From Cololabis saira (taxonomy: Eukaryota > Chordata > Actinopteri > Beloniformes > Belonidae), in the NCBI RefSeq assembly GCF_033807715.1, contig NC_084597.1:13232170-13296169 (forward strand): a DNA stretch of 64,000 bases, written 5' to 3'. Both the position numbers and the translations under genes were made by a program. This document shows, in pieces, positions 1 through 63,509 of this stretch. Each line of letters opens with the position of its first letter. The first letter of the stretch is position 1. The notes under the pieces are model-generated. The model was not told where the DNA came from. It did no database searches and saw only the letters and a list, made by a program, of their open reading frames with translations.

Positions 1-274
1 GGGCAGTCACGTGACACAGATACAGGAAACCGAACCGTAGTGGGCTGTCTCGTTTATTGAACGTCTCTGCTTCAACTACGCAGAGTGAGGCCTGCAAAAC
101 TTGTATTATGAATTTTGCGACAGCGGAAGTAAAATAGCTGAAGGTACAAACATCACAAACGACAGACTTCAAAAGGACATTTCAGAGAATAAAGTCATCC
201 AACATAAGTAGATGTCAAAAAGAGTTCCTGACTGAAGAGCATGAATCTGATGGTGTGTTATGGATCCCACTGAC

Positions 275-51866
<51,592 letters not shown>

Positions 51867-52645
51867 CTGACAGGGAGACAGAGACATGTTTAAAATTAGA
51901 CGTCAGATCAGCCATGGCTTCTGGAAGACAGTGAGAAGAAGGTCATAAATACATTAGATCTGGCTACGCTCGAGGGCCAAAAGAGGAACAACGGCAGACG
52001 CGTAAATTCCATGTGACAACAACAATACGCCTCCTGCTGCAAACATGCAAGCAGCCTCATCCTTTGAATAGATGACCAACATGTAAGCGCTACTTTAATC
52101 TTCAATAATTACTGGAGCGTCGTGATGAGATTTACTTGCCTTCGCTGTAAAACTCTCAACTTATCGGCCCAATTATCCGTCTCTTGCTGACTCACCTCCT
52201 CTACCCCGGCGCTGGAGAGCGGACTGGATAAGTGCGAAATGGGGCAATTAATGTTAGTGTGAAGACTGAGCAAAACAAGAGAGGCCAGAGGACGAGAACA
52301 TAATGTATCCCAGTTAGGTACACACAACCTGCAGAAAAAGGATTTCAGGATAATTGAATGCTTATTCAGTTTCTTGCTGAGTGTAAAATGAGATTTAGGT
52401 GATTGCTTGCACCGTCTGTAACCTCGGCGCTCTGTGAGTTCAGTGACACAGTCAAGACAATTTAAGCCTTTCCAGCAATGGCGGCAGTCGGGAGGTCCAC
52501 CAAGACAGTCAAGATAAAGTTTAGTGTTTACTTCATTCATTGCCATCATTAAGTTAAAGTTTCAACTTGGGCAGTTTGTTGGATGTTTATTTTGCATTTA
52601 ACGCTGACAAAAGAGCAAGAGTGAAATGCGTGGCATCATTGCGAC
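51867..52645. other. sequence upstream of the first recognised garnl3 exon
   Basis: I see no further garnl3 exon here. A 146-codon minus-strand open frame at 52109-52549 has no family likeness and is probably chance. Confidence 0.35.
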
Positions 52646-53382
52646 TAGGGCTGTTCCATTTTGCCCAAAAATAAAATCTCGATTTTTTTCCTCAAAATCC
52701 GATTTTCGATTACGATTATTTTGTGAATTGACAAAAGGCAAAGAAATTATTTCAAATATGCTGTTTTTTTATTGAACATTTGCCCCATTGGGCTTTAAGT
52801 GCAAACTTTGCTCTTATTAAACCAAAAATGAATGAATAAAGTGCAAAACTCTGTAAAATAAGTTGAAAAAAAGTTTTAAAAAATATAATAAAATATAGTT
52901 TTATCTCTGAAAAAAAAAATCAGCAAATCAGCACTTGCAAACATACAGTAAGTTATATTTCCAATTAAATAAAACAAGACATTTTCTAATTAAACTAAAC
53001 TGGGTCTTTGCATGCTAAATAATAATGCAACCCATGAAGGAGGTAGAGGTGTGTAATGTCAGTCATTACATTTGCTATTCACATTTGCAAGTTTTTTGCA
53101 AGGAACACGAGTCGGTCTACCGCATCTGGCTTGAGGGATGCCCGGTGGCATGTTACAACGCCCCCTCCTACACTAAAGAGCCTCTCCGATGGGGCACTTG
53201 TCGCAGGTATTGAGAGGTATTTCCATCAATCATTAATATGGTATCAATCATTAATATGTGTGCAGACAAGGTAAAAAAAAAAAAAAAAAGTGAAAAATCG
53301 ATTTTACGAGTTTCACGTTTTAACATCGTTCTAATTACATAATCGCGATTACGATTTAAAATCGATGAATCGAACAGCCCTA
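52646..53382. mobile_element. hAT-type element with TAGGGCTGTTC ends (737 bp)
   Basis: The left end TAGGGCTGTTCCATTTTG is mirrored by CGAACAGCCCTA. The flanks do not give a clear 8-bp duplication. It retains the 3' end of a hAT transposase gene on the minus strand. Confidence 0.78.
53079..53222 (-). pseudogene. hAT transposase C-terminal dimerisation (hATC) relic
   Basis: The minus strand reads [20 protein letters not shown] then [19 protein letters not shown], followed by a stop. [13 protein letters not shown] and the LxxxxVxxLVFLxKN pattern are the hallmark of the hATC domain. An in-frame stop lies just upstream, so only the tail survives. Confidence 0.85.
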
Positions 53383-53609
53383 TGCCACGCCTTTAGCGGT
53401 GATCTTAAAGATTCCATCTGACAGCCTGGAAAGATGGAATATTTAGAGGAAATAAGTCTGAAATGTAATATTTCCACAGACAAAGTGGAATCAACCTTGT
53501 TGCACTAAAGGCTGCAGCAATGCGGCGGCAGTCTTTGTAAACATCGACTTTGAATATTGGTTTCCCCAATATGTTATGCTTCTGGGGAAAAAGGTAAACA
53601 TCTGTCTAA

Positions 53610-54175
53610 TTGCAGAAAAAAGAGAATTCTGGTAAACTAATTGGAAGAGTCACCAGGAGCTCTACAAACTGTAACTGTCAAATACCTTACCGCAGAACAA
53701 CATTCGGACAATCAGCTTTCTCAGTAAAGAGCGGTCATCTCTGGAATGGACTCCCGAATGAAATGAAATTGGTATCAGATAGCAGAATCTTTGCATCCAT
53801 GGTTAAGAACTGGCTGAAAACACAACAAGATTGTACCCACTTTTGAAATGTTACTGTGTGTGTTGTGATGCGTGTTGAGAGGGAATGAATGAGTGAGGGA
53901 GTGAATGACTGAGGGAGTATGTGTATGATGTGTGGAGATTGTGGGATTATGTGACTGTTTTTGTGATTGTTTTTAAATAGATGTAATTTTATATTTTGTA
54001 TCATAGGTCCTAGATATTTTTGTATTGTATTTTATTGTTAGAAAAGCCCAACTAGGGACAGGAGTTGCAAATTAGCAATAGCTAGAAACTCTATGTGCAG
54101 AACATCAGTTGTTGTCATTGTACTATGTTTAAACTGCATTGTCCCTATCAACTAAACCAATAAATAAATAAGTAT
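53610..54175 (+). pseudogene. 3' fragment of a CR1/L2-like LINE
   Basis: The frame 53610-53846 carries RVTRSSTNCNCQIPYRRTTF and AFSVKSGHLWNGLPNEMK, the usual ORF2 tail. The 3' UTR ends with AATAAATAAATAAG near 54160-54175. Confidence 0.7.
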
Positions 54176-54179
54176 TTTC

Positions 54180-55422
54180 CATATGCCCAAATCAACACAT
54201 GTTACAATGCAGAGTTGTTTTCAGACGGGTAGGATTTCGATATTTAAGCTCATTTTGAGCTCAGCCAACGGTTTTGCACACGTATTAAGTGGGCGGGCGT
54301 GAGACTGGAACTGATTTCTTCATCTAACTCCACCGCTGACGCTGTTTCTGCCTTGTGTTGAAATAAAAACAGTACAATACCTCAGTAAACAGATGCATAC
54401 ATGTTTGAAGTTTTGATACTGTAGGAAAGATTGTGAGCATAAACACTGTGGTTGTAACACACACATATATATATATATATTGACAGATCAACGTTTCTCA
54501 TCTTCTTCTTGTGAGCATCTGCATAACCTGATAAATCTGTTCATTTTCTGATCCACGTTCCCTTTTTACCCCCAATCCTATCTCACTGATTGATACTGTG
54601 TTGCCAGGCAACACTCTCTCTCCTCCTTTTGCAGCTCCTCCTCCTCCTGCCCATCTTTTTGCCCTTCGCCTCATGACCCTCTTGACTGTCAAGCTCTATT
54701 TGATCCATTCCCCAGTAAATGTTTGCACTTTGCCATTGTGTAAAAAAATTAATTAATTAAGAAGGGGGAAAAAAAAAACCTCTCCCTGGGTGTGAGTCCC
54801 TGCAGTATGGCATGTCCATATGGTCTGAGAAGCTCTAAAGAACCTGAGGCGTGCAAAATAAATAAATAAATCCAGGAGGGAACAATGAATTAGTTCACAA
54901 AATAAGAGACTGTCTAGAAGTTCGACTACTAACAAAACATCAAAAGGATGTGAAATGTTTTCTATAATAATCATTAACCAGTTTTCTAGTCTTCCATGTT
55001 TACATCATGTTCAAATTACAGTCAAAAACCACACAAAGCCTCAAAGTAAAGAGACTTTTCCTTTAATGAAGGTTTACACAAACAATACTGTGAGTACCTG
55101 CAAAAGCCTGCACAAAACTCAGCCAACCACAGTGTTCATCAGTCTGGAGAGTGGGTGGTGCACCCCTCTTCAACAGCTCATTAGATTGTGCCAGACTGTG
55201 CACTGACCAGGAAAAGTGATGAGAGGGCACTTATCAGCGGCAGAAAGACACAGAGGATAAACTGCATTCAAAACATTCCTGTGGGTTAGTGAGGACAAAG
55301 GTGAGACCTATACATTCTGAACAAAATCATTAATAACTGCCATTCTGACTTGATTATTTACTCTAAATTAAATCTGCTCTGCAGGACTACAGCAGGCTGA
55401 TTACAAAAGACCTGAAAGGACA
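54180..55422. other. no recognised gene
   Basis: No garnl3 exon or transposon ends were recognised. A short AT run lies near 54465-54480. Confidence 0.35.
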
Positions 55423-55430
55423 TTTCCAAT

Positions 55431-56025
55431 TAGGGGTGGGCAAAAATATCGATATGGCAATATATCGCGATACTTTTCCAGCCGATTCAATATCGATATT
55501 CAAAATTTGAATATCGATTTTTTTTTTTTTAATTTTTAATAAAAAAAAAAAAATGTTATCCCCGATTTTTTTCCCATTATATCACCCAGTGCTCCTACCT
55601 AAGTGACACTTAGTACCCATCTTTCTTGTGTTTATTATCATTTGCCACATAATTAAAGCAACCTCATACTAAATTTAATGTTAATTTCATATGATGTAAA
55701 TAATATGAAAAACATATACAAATATGTTGTAACTTTAGCTTGTATAGTTATAATAAAACATTGTTTTGACTCAGTTTGTCCCATGAATTGTCTATAATCT
55801 GATGAACGTGCAACTCGGATTTTAAGATCCATCACTATCATCTGATGTACATATGTACAACTTGGATTTTAAGATGTGTAATGCATTTTTAAATTTTTCG
55901 GTGAACTATGTAGAATATAATAATCGGGATATCGCATAATCGGGATATCGCAATGTGTATCGTATCGTGGCTCAAGTATCGTGATGCGTATCGTATCGTG
56001 AGGTCCTTCCCAATACCCACCCATA
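55431..56025 (+). mobile_element. hAT MITE, TAGGGGTGGG family, copy B (595 bp, internally deleted)
   Basis: Perfect duplication TTTCCAAT at 55423-55430 and 56026-56033. It lacks an internal block present in copies A and C. TATCGATA palindromes lie near the left end. Confidence 0.92.
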
Positions 56026-56033
56026 TTTCCAAT

Positions 56034-57680
56034 GTTTGCCTCACTGCAGAGACTCAGAGAAAAACAAATGTCACTGGAGACTGAATATCAGGAGATTAAA
56101 ATTATTTAAAAAAAAGGATGCATAGCTGTCTCCAGAAAAGATGGCGACTCAGTGAAACAGCCAAAACAATCGTTACTTAACCACCGACTCAACTTTTTAT
56201 CCTGTTTAGTCAGTGAACTCCCACAGCAATGAATATGAAAAGCAACAACTTTACAGCCCTGATCCTTGGGCTTAGAGCCTACAGACAGATGCTGGGGTGC
56301 TGGTGGGAGTCATTGAGCCACAAGCTTGGCAGCTGTGCATCAGATCCCAAGACGGAGCATAATTTCATTCCCAAGAACGATGGATTTGTGGGTATAAGTG
56401 GAATGTATTGTGGAATTCTACAGGGGCTGTTTTTTGCAGTGTATGTAAGATCAAACATGGAGCTGATGGAGCTAATTTGTCCAAAAATATTTGCACTGAG
56501 ACCATAATAATCTCTATAGAGACTCTATAGAGACTAAAAACATACATTTTCAAGTTTGCATTTTAATTACGACTCCAAGGAGTGGGAAAACCCACTGGGT
56601 GAAACATAAGGCTGCATCACTATCAGGTAAACTTTTGTCACCGTCAATACAGTAACTAAAACTATACTGTACTGTACATACTTCTATTGAGCAAAGGGTT
56701 ATGAACATCAATATCATTAAAATATACCTCCCATATTCTGTAACACTGACTTCCCCCAGCTAGAATATGCACATAAGACAAGTGCGAGCTGCTGTCATTC
56801 CCTGAGGTATATGCTGGATATAATGAGACAATAAAATCTAGCAGATTGAGAGAGGAGCATGCTGACTGCAGGTGCAAACCTCTGATAAACAACAGAGGGG
56901 TTTCTGTGCAGTAATTAGCTGTGTCGTTGGAATACTGGCAGAAAATACTGCGTTCTCTCCTGTCGGATGCATATTAATAGGTATGACAAGGAATATATAT
57001 CCTGGTCCGCTGGTATGTGTCTGCATATGTTTATGGATGCAAAAATGAGCCTTGCTATTAAGATCTGACTCTGTGTGTGTGTAGAAAAATGGAAAGTAAC
57101 TGTCGAGGCTGTGGGACTTCATCTCTCTCGCCTCCTGCAACACTAACCGTCCATAATACAGGGGAAGCCGTTGCAGCATTCAGACAAAGCATTTCACCGC
57201 CTCCCCAGTGTACATGTGCGGTTGCACGTGAGAGGAAAACATTCCCTATCAGAAACGTACGTTTCAGCAGGTGTTTGTGCTGCAGTGTGTGAAGAGGCTC
57301 TCTGCTGTTTATGGGGGTGAAAGAATGAGAAATGTCAGGTGAAAAGAGAGATCAGGGACTCCGGGGTTGTCTGTGCAGGTGTTTATCCACGCGCACGCCA
57401 CAATGCAGCCACGTTCTCTAATTCGTGTAACACAAGAGCTGCTAAGAAGTGTAAGCTGGACTCCCACGAGTTCCCTCTGGGCCAGAAAGGAAATTGTGAG
57501 GCAGCAGGGTAAAAAGAGAGATCCTCCAATGTGCCTCTGCGGTTTAAAAAACAACCTATTAAGCAAACTTAGAGGAATGGGGCTGAAAAAGGAAAACAAA
57601 TTCTTCGAGGGCTGATTATGAGTGGCGCCTGGCTGCAAATTGTCTTCTCAAGTCCTATGGAAGAAGCAAGAGAGTACTTA
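56034..57680. other. no recognised gene
   Basis: Open frames here (for example 56229-56507) have no family likeness. No exon or repeat terminus is supported. Confidence 0.35.
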
Positions 57681-57688
57681 GTATTACC

Positions 57689-58786
57689 TAGGAATGGGTG
57701 ATATTTAACCGTTCACGATATACCGTCAAAAAAATTCCCCACGGTAAGAATTTATATCTCGCGGTAAAAACGATAAATTCCTGTTGATGAAGTTTTTGTG
57801 TAAAGCTGATTTTTGGAAGGAAGGGGGGAAGGAAGGAAGGGAGAAAAGAGGAAGGGAAGAAGGAAGGAAGGAAGGGGAAAAAAGAAGGAAAAAAGAAAGG
57901 AAGGAAGGAAGGAAGGAAGGAAGGAAGGAAGGAAGGAAGGAAGGAAGGAAGGAAGGAAGGAAGGAAAGGGGAGAAGGAAGGAAGAAAACAAGGAAAGGAG
58001 GAAGGAAGGAAGGAAGGAAGGAAAGGGGAGAAGGAAGGGAGAAAACAAGGAAAGGAGGAAGGAAGGAAGGAAGGAAGGAAAGGGGAGAAGGAAGGGAGAA
58101 AACATGGAAAGGAGGAAGGAAGGGAGAAAATAGGAAGGGAGGAAGGAAGGAAGGAAGGAAGGAAGGAAGGAAGGAAGGAAGGAAAGGGGAGAAGGAAGGG
58201 AGAAAACAAGGAAAGGAGGAAGGAAGGGAGAAAAGAGGAAGGAAGGAAGGAAGGAAGGAAGGAAGGAAGGAAGGAAGGAAGGAAGGAAGGAAGGAAGGAA
58301 GGAAGGAAGGAAGAAAGAAAGGAAGGAAAGGGGAGAAGGAAGGGAGAAAACAAGGAAAGGAGGAAGGAAGGGAGAAAAGAGGAAGGAAGGAAGGAAGGAA
58401 GGAAGGAAGGAAGGAAGGAAGGAAGGAAGGAAGGAAAGGGGAGAAGGAAGGGAGAAAACAAGGAAAGGAGGAAGGAAGGAAGGAAGGAAGGAAAGGGGAG
58501 AAGGAAGGGAGAAAACAAGGAAAGGAGGAAGGAAGGGAGAAAAGAGGAAGGAAGGAAGGAAGGAAGGAAGGAAGGAAGGAAGGAAGGAAGGAAGGAAGGA
58601 AGGAAAGATAAATTCCCGTTGATGACGTTTTTGTGTAACAAACATGGCGGATCTGAGAGCGAGATAGATTTATAGTTAAAAAGGTGGAGTTGAATTGGTA
58701 TTTTTTTTATCGTCATTTTTATCGTTATCGGGATAAATGCCAGAAATTATCGTGATACATTTTTTAGTCCATTCCGCCCATCCCTA
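57689..58786 (+). mobile_element. hAT MITE, TAGGAATGGG family, carrying a 0.8-kb GGAA array
   Basis: Perfect duplication GTATTACC at 57681-57688 and 58787-58794. It is a relative of the 28516 element. The BED-finger region is cut short, and a GGAA-rich array (about 57815-58604) lies between two copies of a segment containing GATAAATTCC and GTTGATGA. Confidence 0.92.
57815..58604. repeat. GGAA/TTCC array with higher-order units
   Basis: About 790 bp of GGAA repeats interleaved with a recurring unit GGAAAGGGGAGAAGGAAGGG plus AGAAAACAAGG. The 275- to 342-codon frames across it on both strands are low-complexity artefacts. Confidence 0.95.
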
Positions 58787-58794
58787 GTATTACC

Positions 58795-60300
58795 CACATT
58801 TTTTAAAATTATATTCTTTCCAGAAATATAGACGTCAAACAGGAGGTACTATTGCATGAGTTTCTGAGGAAGTGACGTGTGAATAGACAACAAAGTAATT
58901 CTAGGAGAGTGGCAACAAACATATGGAAATGTCAAAAAATAACATACATGTAAAAGACTAATAGCTCTATCCAGAATATGTTACCCATCGGGTGAAAAAG
59001 GGAGAGACTTTTTCTCTTTTTAGTCATTCACGCATGCACGCATGCATTTTAACAAACACAATCAACTCCTGACGTACTCGTAGAGCCTCTGTTTTCAGCC
59101 AGTCCCCAGCAGTGTGACGGCACATGCGTGTGTCTGAATATCAAATCAATACTTTTCTGAGTGCTGATGGATAATTGATCTCATCATTGGGCCTGCACAT
59201 GCACGCTCACAATCCTTCAAGAAGGCAGACTGCACAGAGGCAGCAGAGCAGGAGAGGAAGTGGAAGAGGATGAAGAGGACCCAGAAATGAGAAAGAAACA
59301 AGCAGATGCAGATGTAGACAAATAAACTGGGAATTAAAAGAGGAAAAATTAAAAAAGAAAGGGAATGATTGAATGCAATTTTTCGTTTAAAAAAAACCCT
59401 GGAATGCAAGACTTCTAAGCATATTAATCTTCTTTATGCCTTCCTGTTAGTCTCCTTTTTTAAACGACATTGTTGAATTGTAGATTTATTCAGATGCAAT
59501 CCAGACGAGGAAGTGGGACGAGCTACTTCTAAATGCCTCTGGCTCTGAAATGAAAAGAACCATTTATTTTTTTACCATAAAAGAATGTTATGTAATTCAC
59601 AATAGAAGCTTTCTTTTACTCCTTGTATAATCACGTGTACAAAAATGTACAAAAGATGTGTAGAAAATTCATTCACTCTCTCAACCTGCGTCCATCCCAT
59701 CCAGGGTCATATTCAGAGCTTTTTCCCTTTCCTATGTCAGAAGATAAGAAGTAAGGTTCACTCTGGATGGGCCTCGAGTCCATTGCAGGACATAAACAAC
59801 CATGCACGTTCAGACCTGCAATTTAAAATTAACAGACTTTGGAAAGTAGCTTCTTTCATGTCAGCACATAATAAAAATCACCTCAAATTTTAATGCAAAC
59901 ATTAGGTAGGATGCTTTTATATCCTTGTTCTGGTCCATCCATCACTGATTCTGTTCAGAGCTTTTATGCAAACAACCTCTAGCTTGTGCTTTTTGTATAA
60001 TGGAAGCTGCAATCATCATCAAGCTGCAATCTTCAGCTCTCACTGGTGTGAAATGATGAACATGACAATCAGCATCCCCAAATCTGAGACTGTGGCTCTC
60101 AGTCTGCTCAAGTGGAGAAATTTTACCATTCAATAGGGAGTAGAATCAGTGCTGTTACATTGAGAGGAGACAATTGAGGTGTTTCAGGCATCTGGTGAGG
60201 ATGAGGAGACGGACCCAGGACAAGAAGGAGAGAAAATATATCTCAGCTAGTCCCTGAAGAACAGCTGAAGGTGGTGGCCAGAAGGAGCTTTGCTATGCTG
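58795..60300. other. no recognised gene
   Basis: No exon, RNA gene or element boundary was recognised. Confidence 0.35.
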
Positions 60301-60302
60301 CT

Positions 60303-60381
60303 GCCCATCCATCCATCCATCCATCCATCCATCCATCCATCCATCCATCCATCCATCCATCCATCCATCCATCCATCCATC
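60303..60381. repeat. (ATCC)n microsatellite, left part
   Basis: A CATC tetranucleotide array interrupted by the hAT element at 60382. It continues at 61157. Confidence 0.96.
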
Positions 60382-61156
60382 TAGGGGTGGGCAAAAATAT
60401 CCATATGGCAATATATCGCGATACTTTTCCAGCCGATTCAATATCGATATTCAAAATTTGAATATCGATTTTTTTTTTTTTTTTTAATCCCCGATTTTTT
60501 TCCCATTATATCACCCAGTGCTCCTACCTAAGTGACAGTCCTGGGCATTGCCACTCTCTACCAACCCTGGGAGGGCCCTGCACTGAGCTCAGGTTTTATT
60601 TCATGTTTTATTTCATTTTATAATTTATTTTTTATATAACACAATTGCCTGTCCTTAAAAAATGAAAAATAATGGACAGAGGTTGATTTATTTATGGATT
60701 TATATCTATACTGACTGATCACTGTGCCTGTCCTTGGTTTTAGTACCATCTTTCTTGTGTTTATTATCATTTGCCACATAATTAAAGCAACCTCATACTA
60801 AATTTAATGTTAATTTCATATGATGTAAATAATATGAAAAACATATACAAATATTTTGTAACTTTAGCTTGTATAGTTATAATAAAACATTGTTTTGACT
60901 CAGTTTGTCCCATGAATTGTAACTATAATCTGATGAACGTGCAACTTGGATTTTAAGATCCATCCCTATCATGTGATGTACATATATACAACTTAGATTT
61001 TAAGATGTGTAATGCATTTTTACATTTTTCGGTGAACTATGTAGAATATAATAATCAGGATATCGCATAATCGGGATATCGCAATGTGTATCGTATCGTG
61101 GCTCAAGTATCGTGATACGTATCGTATCGTGAGGTCCTTCCCAATACCCACCCCTA
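60382..61156 (+). mobile_element. hAT MITE, TAGGGGTGGG family, copy C (775 bp), inside a microsatellite
   Basis: The flanks CATCCATC on both sides are consistent with an 8-bp duplication but are also simply the array unit. It has the full internal layout as in copy A, in opposite orientation. Confidence 0.92.
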
Positions 61157-61260
61157 CATCCATCCATCCATCATCCATCCATCCATCATCCATCCATCCA
61201 TCCATCCATCCATCCATCCATCCATCCATCCATCCATCCATCCATCCATCCATCCATCCA
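61157..61260. repeat. (ATCC)n microsatellite, right part
   Basis: Resumes the array cut by the hAT copy. Two ATC slips occur near the junction. Confidence 0.96.
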
Positions 61261-61329
61261 CCCCCCCTCTCCCCACCTGCTGCTTGTTACCAAAGCAAGA
61301 GAGTATTAAGACCTCTCCACTGAAGTGGT

Positions 61330-61500
61330 ATGGACTGAGGCTACTCCTGATGGGACGTATCTGAAAAAGCCTCCACTGTAGCCATCCTGATCAGACTCCC
61401 AAACCACCTGAAGTGGCTCCTTTTTGAAAGACTTTCCTCTGAAAGCCAATCCAGATTAATGAGCTCCTCACCATATCTCAAAGGCTGAGTCCAGCCGACC
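61330..61500 (-). pseudogene. decayed LINE-like fragment
   Basis: The minus strand reads [19 protein letters not shown]. It resembles the ERSQLRWFGHLVRMP motif common in decayed fish LINE tails. Boundaries are uncertain. The rest of 61501-62374 shows nothing recognised. Confidence 0.4.
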
Positions 61501-62542
61501 TTATTTTGCCAACTCGTATTCATACAATTTGAAAAAAGATGCATTTTTTAGGACACAACTTACAGGCTGCTGTAATGAATTAATGAAATGCAGTTTCATT
61601 GATTAATGTTAAGCTGCTCTCCTGCAGTTGCCTTAGGTTTTATGTGGCCACAGTGGTAAAACCTTTAAGACAGAAATCGAATATATTTGTCTCTATCTGT
61701 TTAAGGCCAGACAGTGGGAGGGGGGAATTCAGGAGAACACGGCCATAAATATCTCAGCGTTACACAGACCATCCAATGACTCAGAATAAAAATAAAAAGA
61801 CTTAGTATAGAATATAAATATAACATGCTGCATTTGAGGAAGGAAGAAAAATGTGGTGAATCAAATGTGTAGAAACCAAATACAGAACTCCAGCTTTATT
61901 GTAACTAACTTTTTAGCAGACATATATGGTAATTTCTCTTAATAATTTAACAATGTGGAAACAGTCCAAAAAAAACAAAAGCCTGGCGATGATCTGTGTT
62001 ACACACAATTTTCTGTGAATCCAGTGAGTTAAAGGTAAGAAGTCAGTGTATATAAAGAGTAGATCCTAACAAGGGTCCACCATGTTAACTAAGACCATCC
62101 GAGAAACACGTAGCAGTTTCTTGAATGACCACTAGGGGTTTTCTCCAAAAGAAAATCACTGTCAACTGAACTCCATATTAAATGTCCAACTTTACAGCCT
62201 GGTACCAGTTCTGGTGTCCACGGCTAACCTCTCAATCCATGATAACTGTACAGGGGGGTGACTTTTATGTACCTCATTAGGTAAAATTGTATGAAGCCTG
62301 TTTGGAAAATTGGAGATGTGGCTTGTTGAGTGAAAGTACTCTCTAAGTTAGTTGTGATCACCTTAGCTTCTGGGTAGGGCTGCAACTAACGACTATTTTA
62401 ATAGTCGACTAGTCACCGATTATTGAAACGATTAGTCGACTAATCGGATAATTAGTAATTTTTTCTTAAATTTATTATGTCGCTTTAATTATGTGGCAAA
62501 TGATAATAAACACAAGAAAGATGGGTACTTCAATGAAAAATA

Positions 62543-62905
62543 CAGGACTGTCTCAGAAAATTAGAATATTGTGATAAAGTCCTTTATTTTCTGTAATGCA
62601 AAAATGTCATACATTCTGAATTCATTACAAATCAACTGAAATATTGCAAGCCTTTTATTATTTTAATATTGCTGATCATGCCTTACAGTTTAAGAAAAAT
62701 CAAATATCCTATCTCAAAAAATGAGAATATTCTGGGAATCTTAATCTGTAAACCATAATCAGCAATATTAAAATAATAAAAGGCTTGCAATATTTCAGTT
62801 GATTTGTAATGAATCCAGAATGTATGACATTTTTTTTTTTTTTTAATTGCATTACAGAAAATAAAGAACTTTGTCACAATATTCTAATTTTCTGAGACAG
62901 TCCTG
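62543..62905. mobile_element. long palindromic MITE, CAGGACTGTCTCAGAAAA ends, copy 2
   Basis: The second copy of the 44754 family, inserted in the hAT element. The arms are complementary along most of the length. Confidence 0.84.
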
Positions 62906-63092
62906 AAGATATTTTATTCAACTTTGCCGCTGTTCATACAAAAAGTTAATAAAATGTCCTATTTAAAACCAAGGACAAGTATAGACATAAATCCCTAAAT
63001 AAATAAACCTCTGTCCATTATTATTCATTTTTTAAGGACAGGCAAATGTGTTATATAAAAAATAAAATAAAACGTCTCATATTTTTTCTCTA

Positions 63093-63290
63093 TCAAGTGG
63101 GTGAAATCGGTTCTGGATGGCAGGACATGATCTGGGTTGAACTGGTGTTGTTGAAACCCGTCACCCAGACCCGACGTGCTTTCTCTTCAAATGCTTGCAT
63201 TACCAACGTGCTCCCGTGATAAGCAAGGTCTGCTTTGCAAACCTTGCAAGTCATTTTTTTATTTACCGTATCCAGGCTAAAAGGCTCCAA
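63093..63290 (-). pseudogene. BED zinc-finger relic of a hAT transposase, frameshifted
   Basis: The minus strand reads FSLDTVNKKMTCKVCKADLA then YHGST. CxxC followed by LAYHGST is a BED finger as in ZBED1-like hAT proteins. The closing His pair (HLKRKH) is present but in a different frame, so an indel separates the two halves. Confidence 0.75.
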
Positions 63291-63509
63291 AACTTTAGAA
63301 GTTTTGTTACATGCAGCTGCTCTACAGGACGGGACGCCGTCATTATTGTTTACACGCTACCGCTCGGCAGAGACGCTAGCGCGCATGCGCGACTCTCAGC
63401 AGAGATTGTATTGAAGTGAGACGCCTCACTCCGTTGGAAAAACACGTCTGGCGACAATTGTCGACAATGGAATTCATTGTCGACGAATCGTTGCAGCCCT
63501 ACTTCTGGG

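Larger units (their letters stand above)
62375..63501 (-). mobile_element. hAT element, TAGGGCTGCAACTAACGA family (1127 bp), chimeric and nested
   Basis: Perfect duplication CTTCTGGG (62367-62374 and 63502-63509). Ends TAGGGCTGCAACTAACGA and TCGTTGCAGCCCTA. It carries a BED-finger relic, a palindromic MITE (62543-62905) and two blocks shared with the TAGGGGTGGG family. Confidence 0.9.

Noticed and set aside
52109..52549. A 146-codon minus-strand open frame upstream of garnl3
   Set aside because: No recognisable domain, no splice context and ordinary intron composition.
57688..58716. Open frames of 275-342 codons on both strands
   Set aside because: They are translations of GGAA/TTCC repeats and are open on both strands for that reason.
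57811..61260. Regular short repeats as a CRISPR array
   Set aside because: Simple tetranucleotide microsatellites without spacers, in a vertebrate genome.
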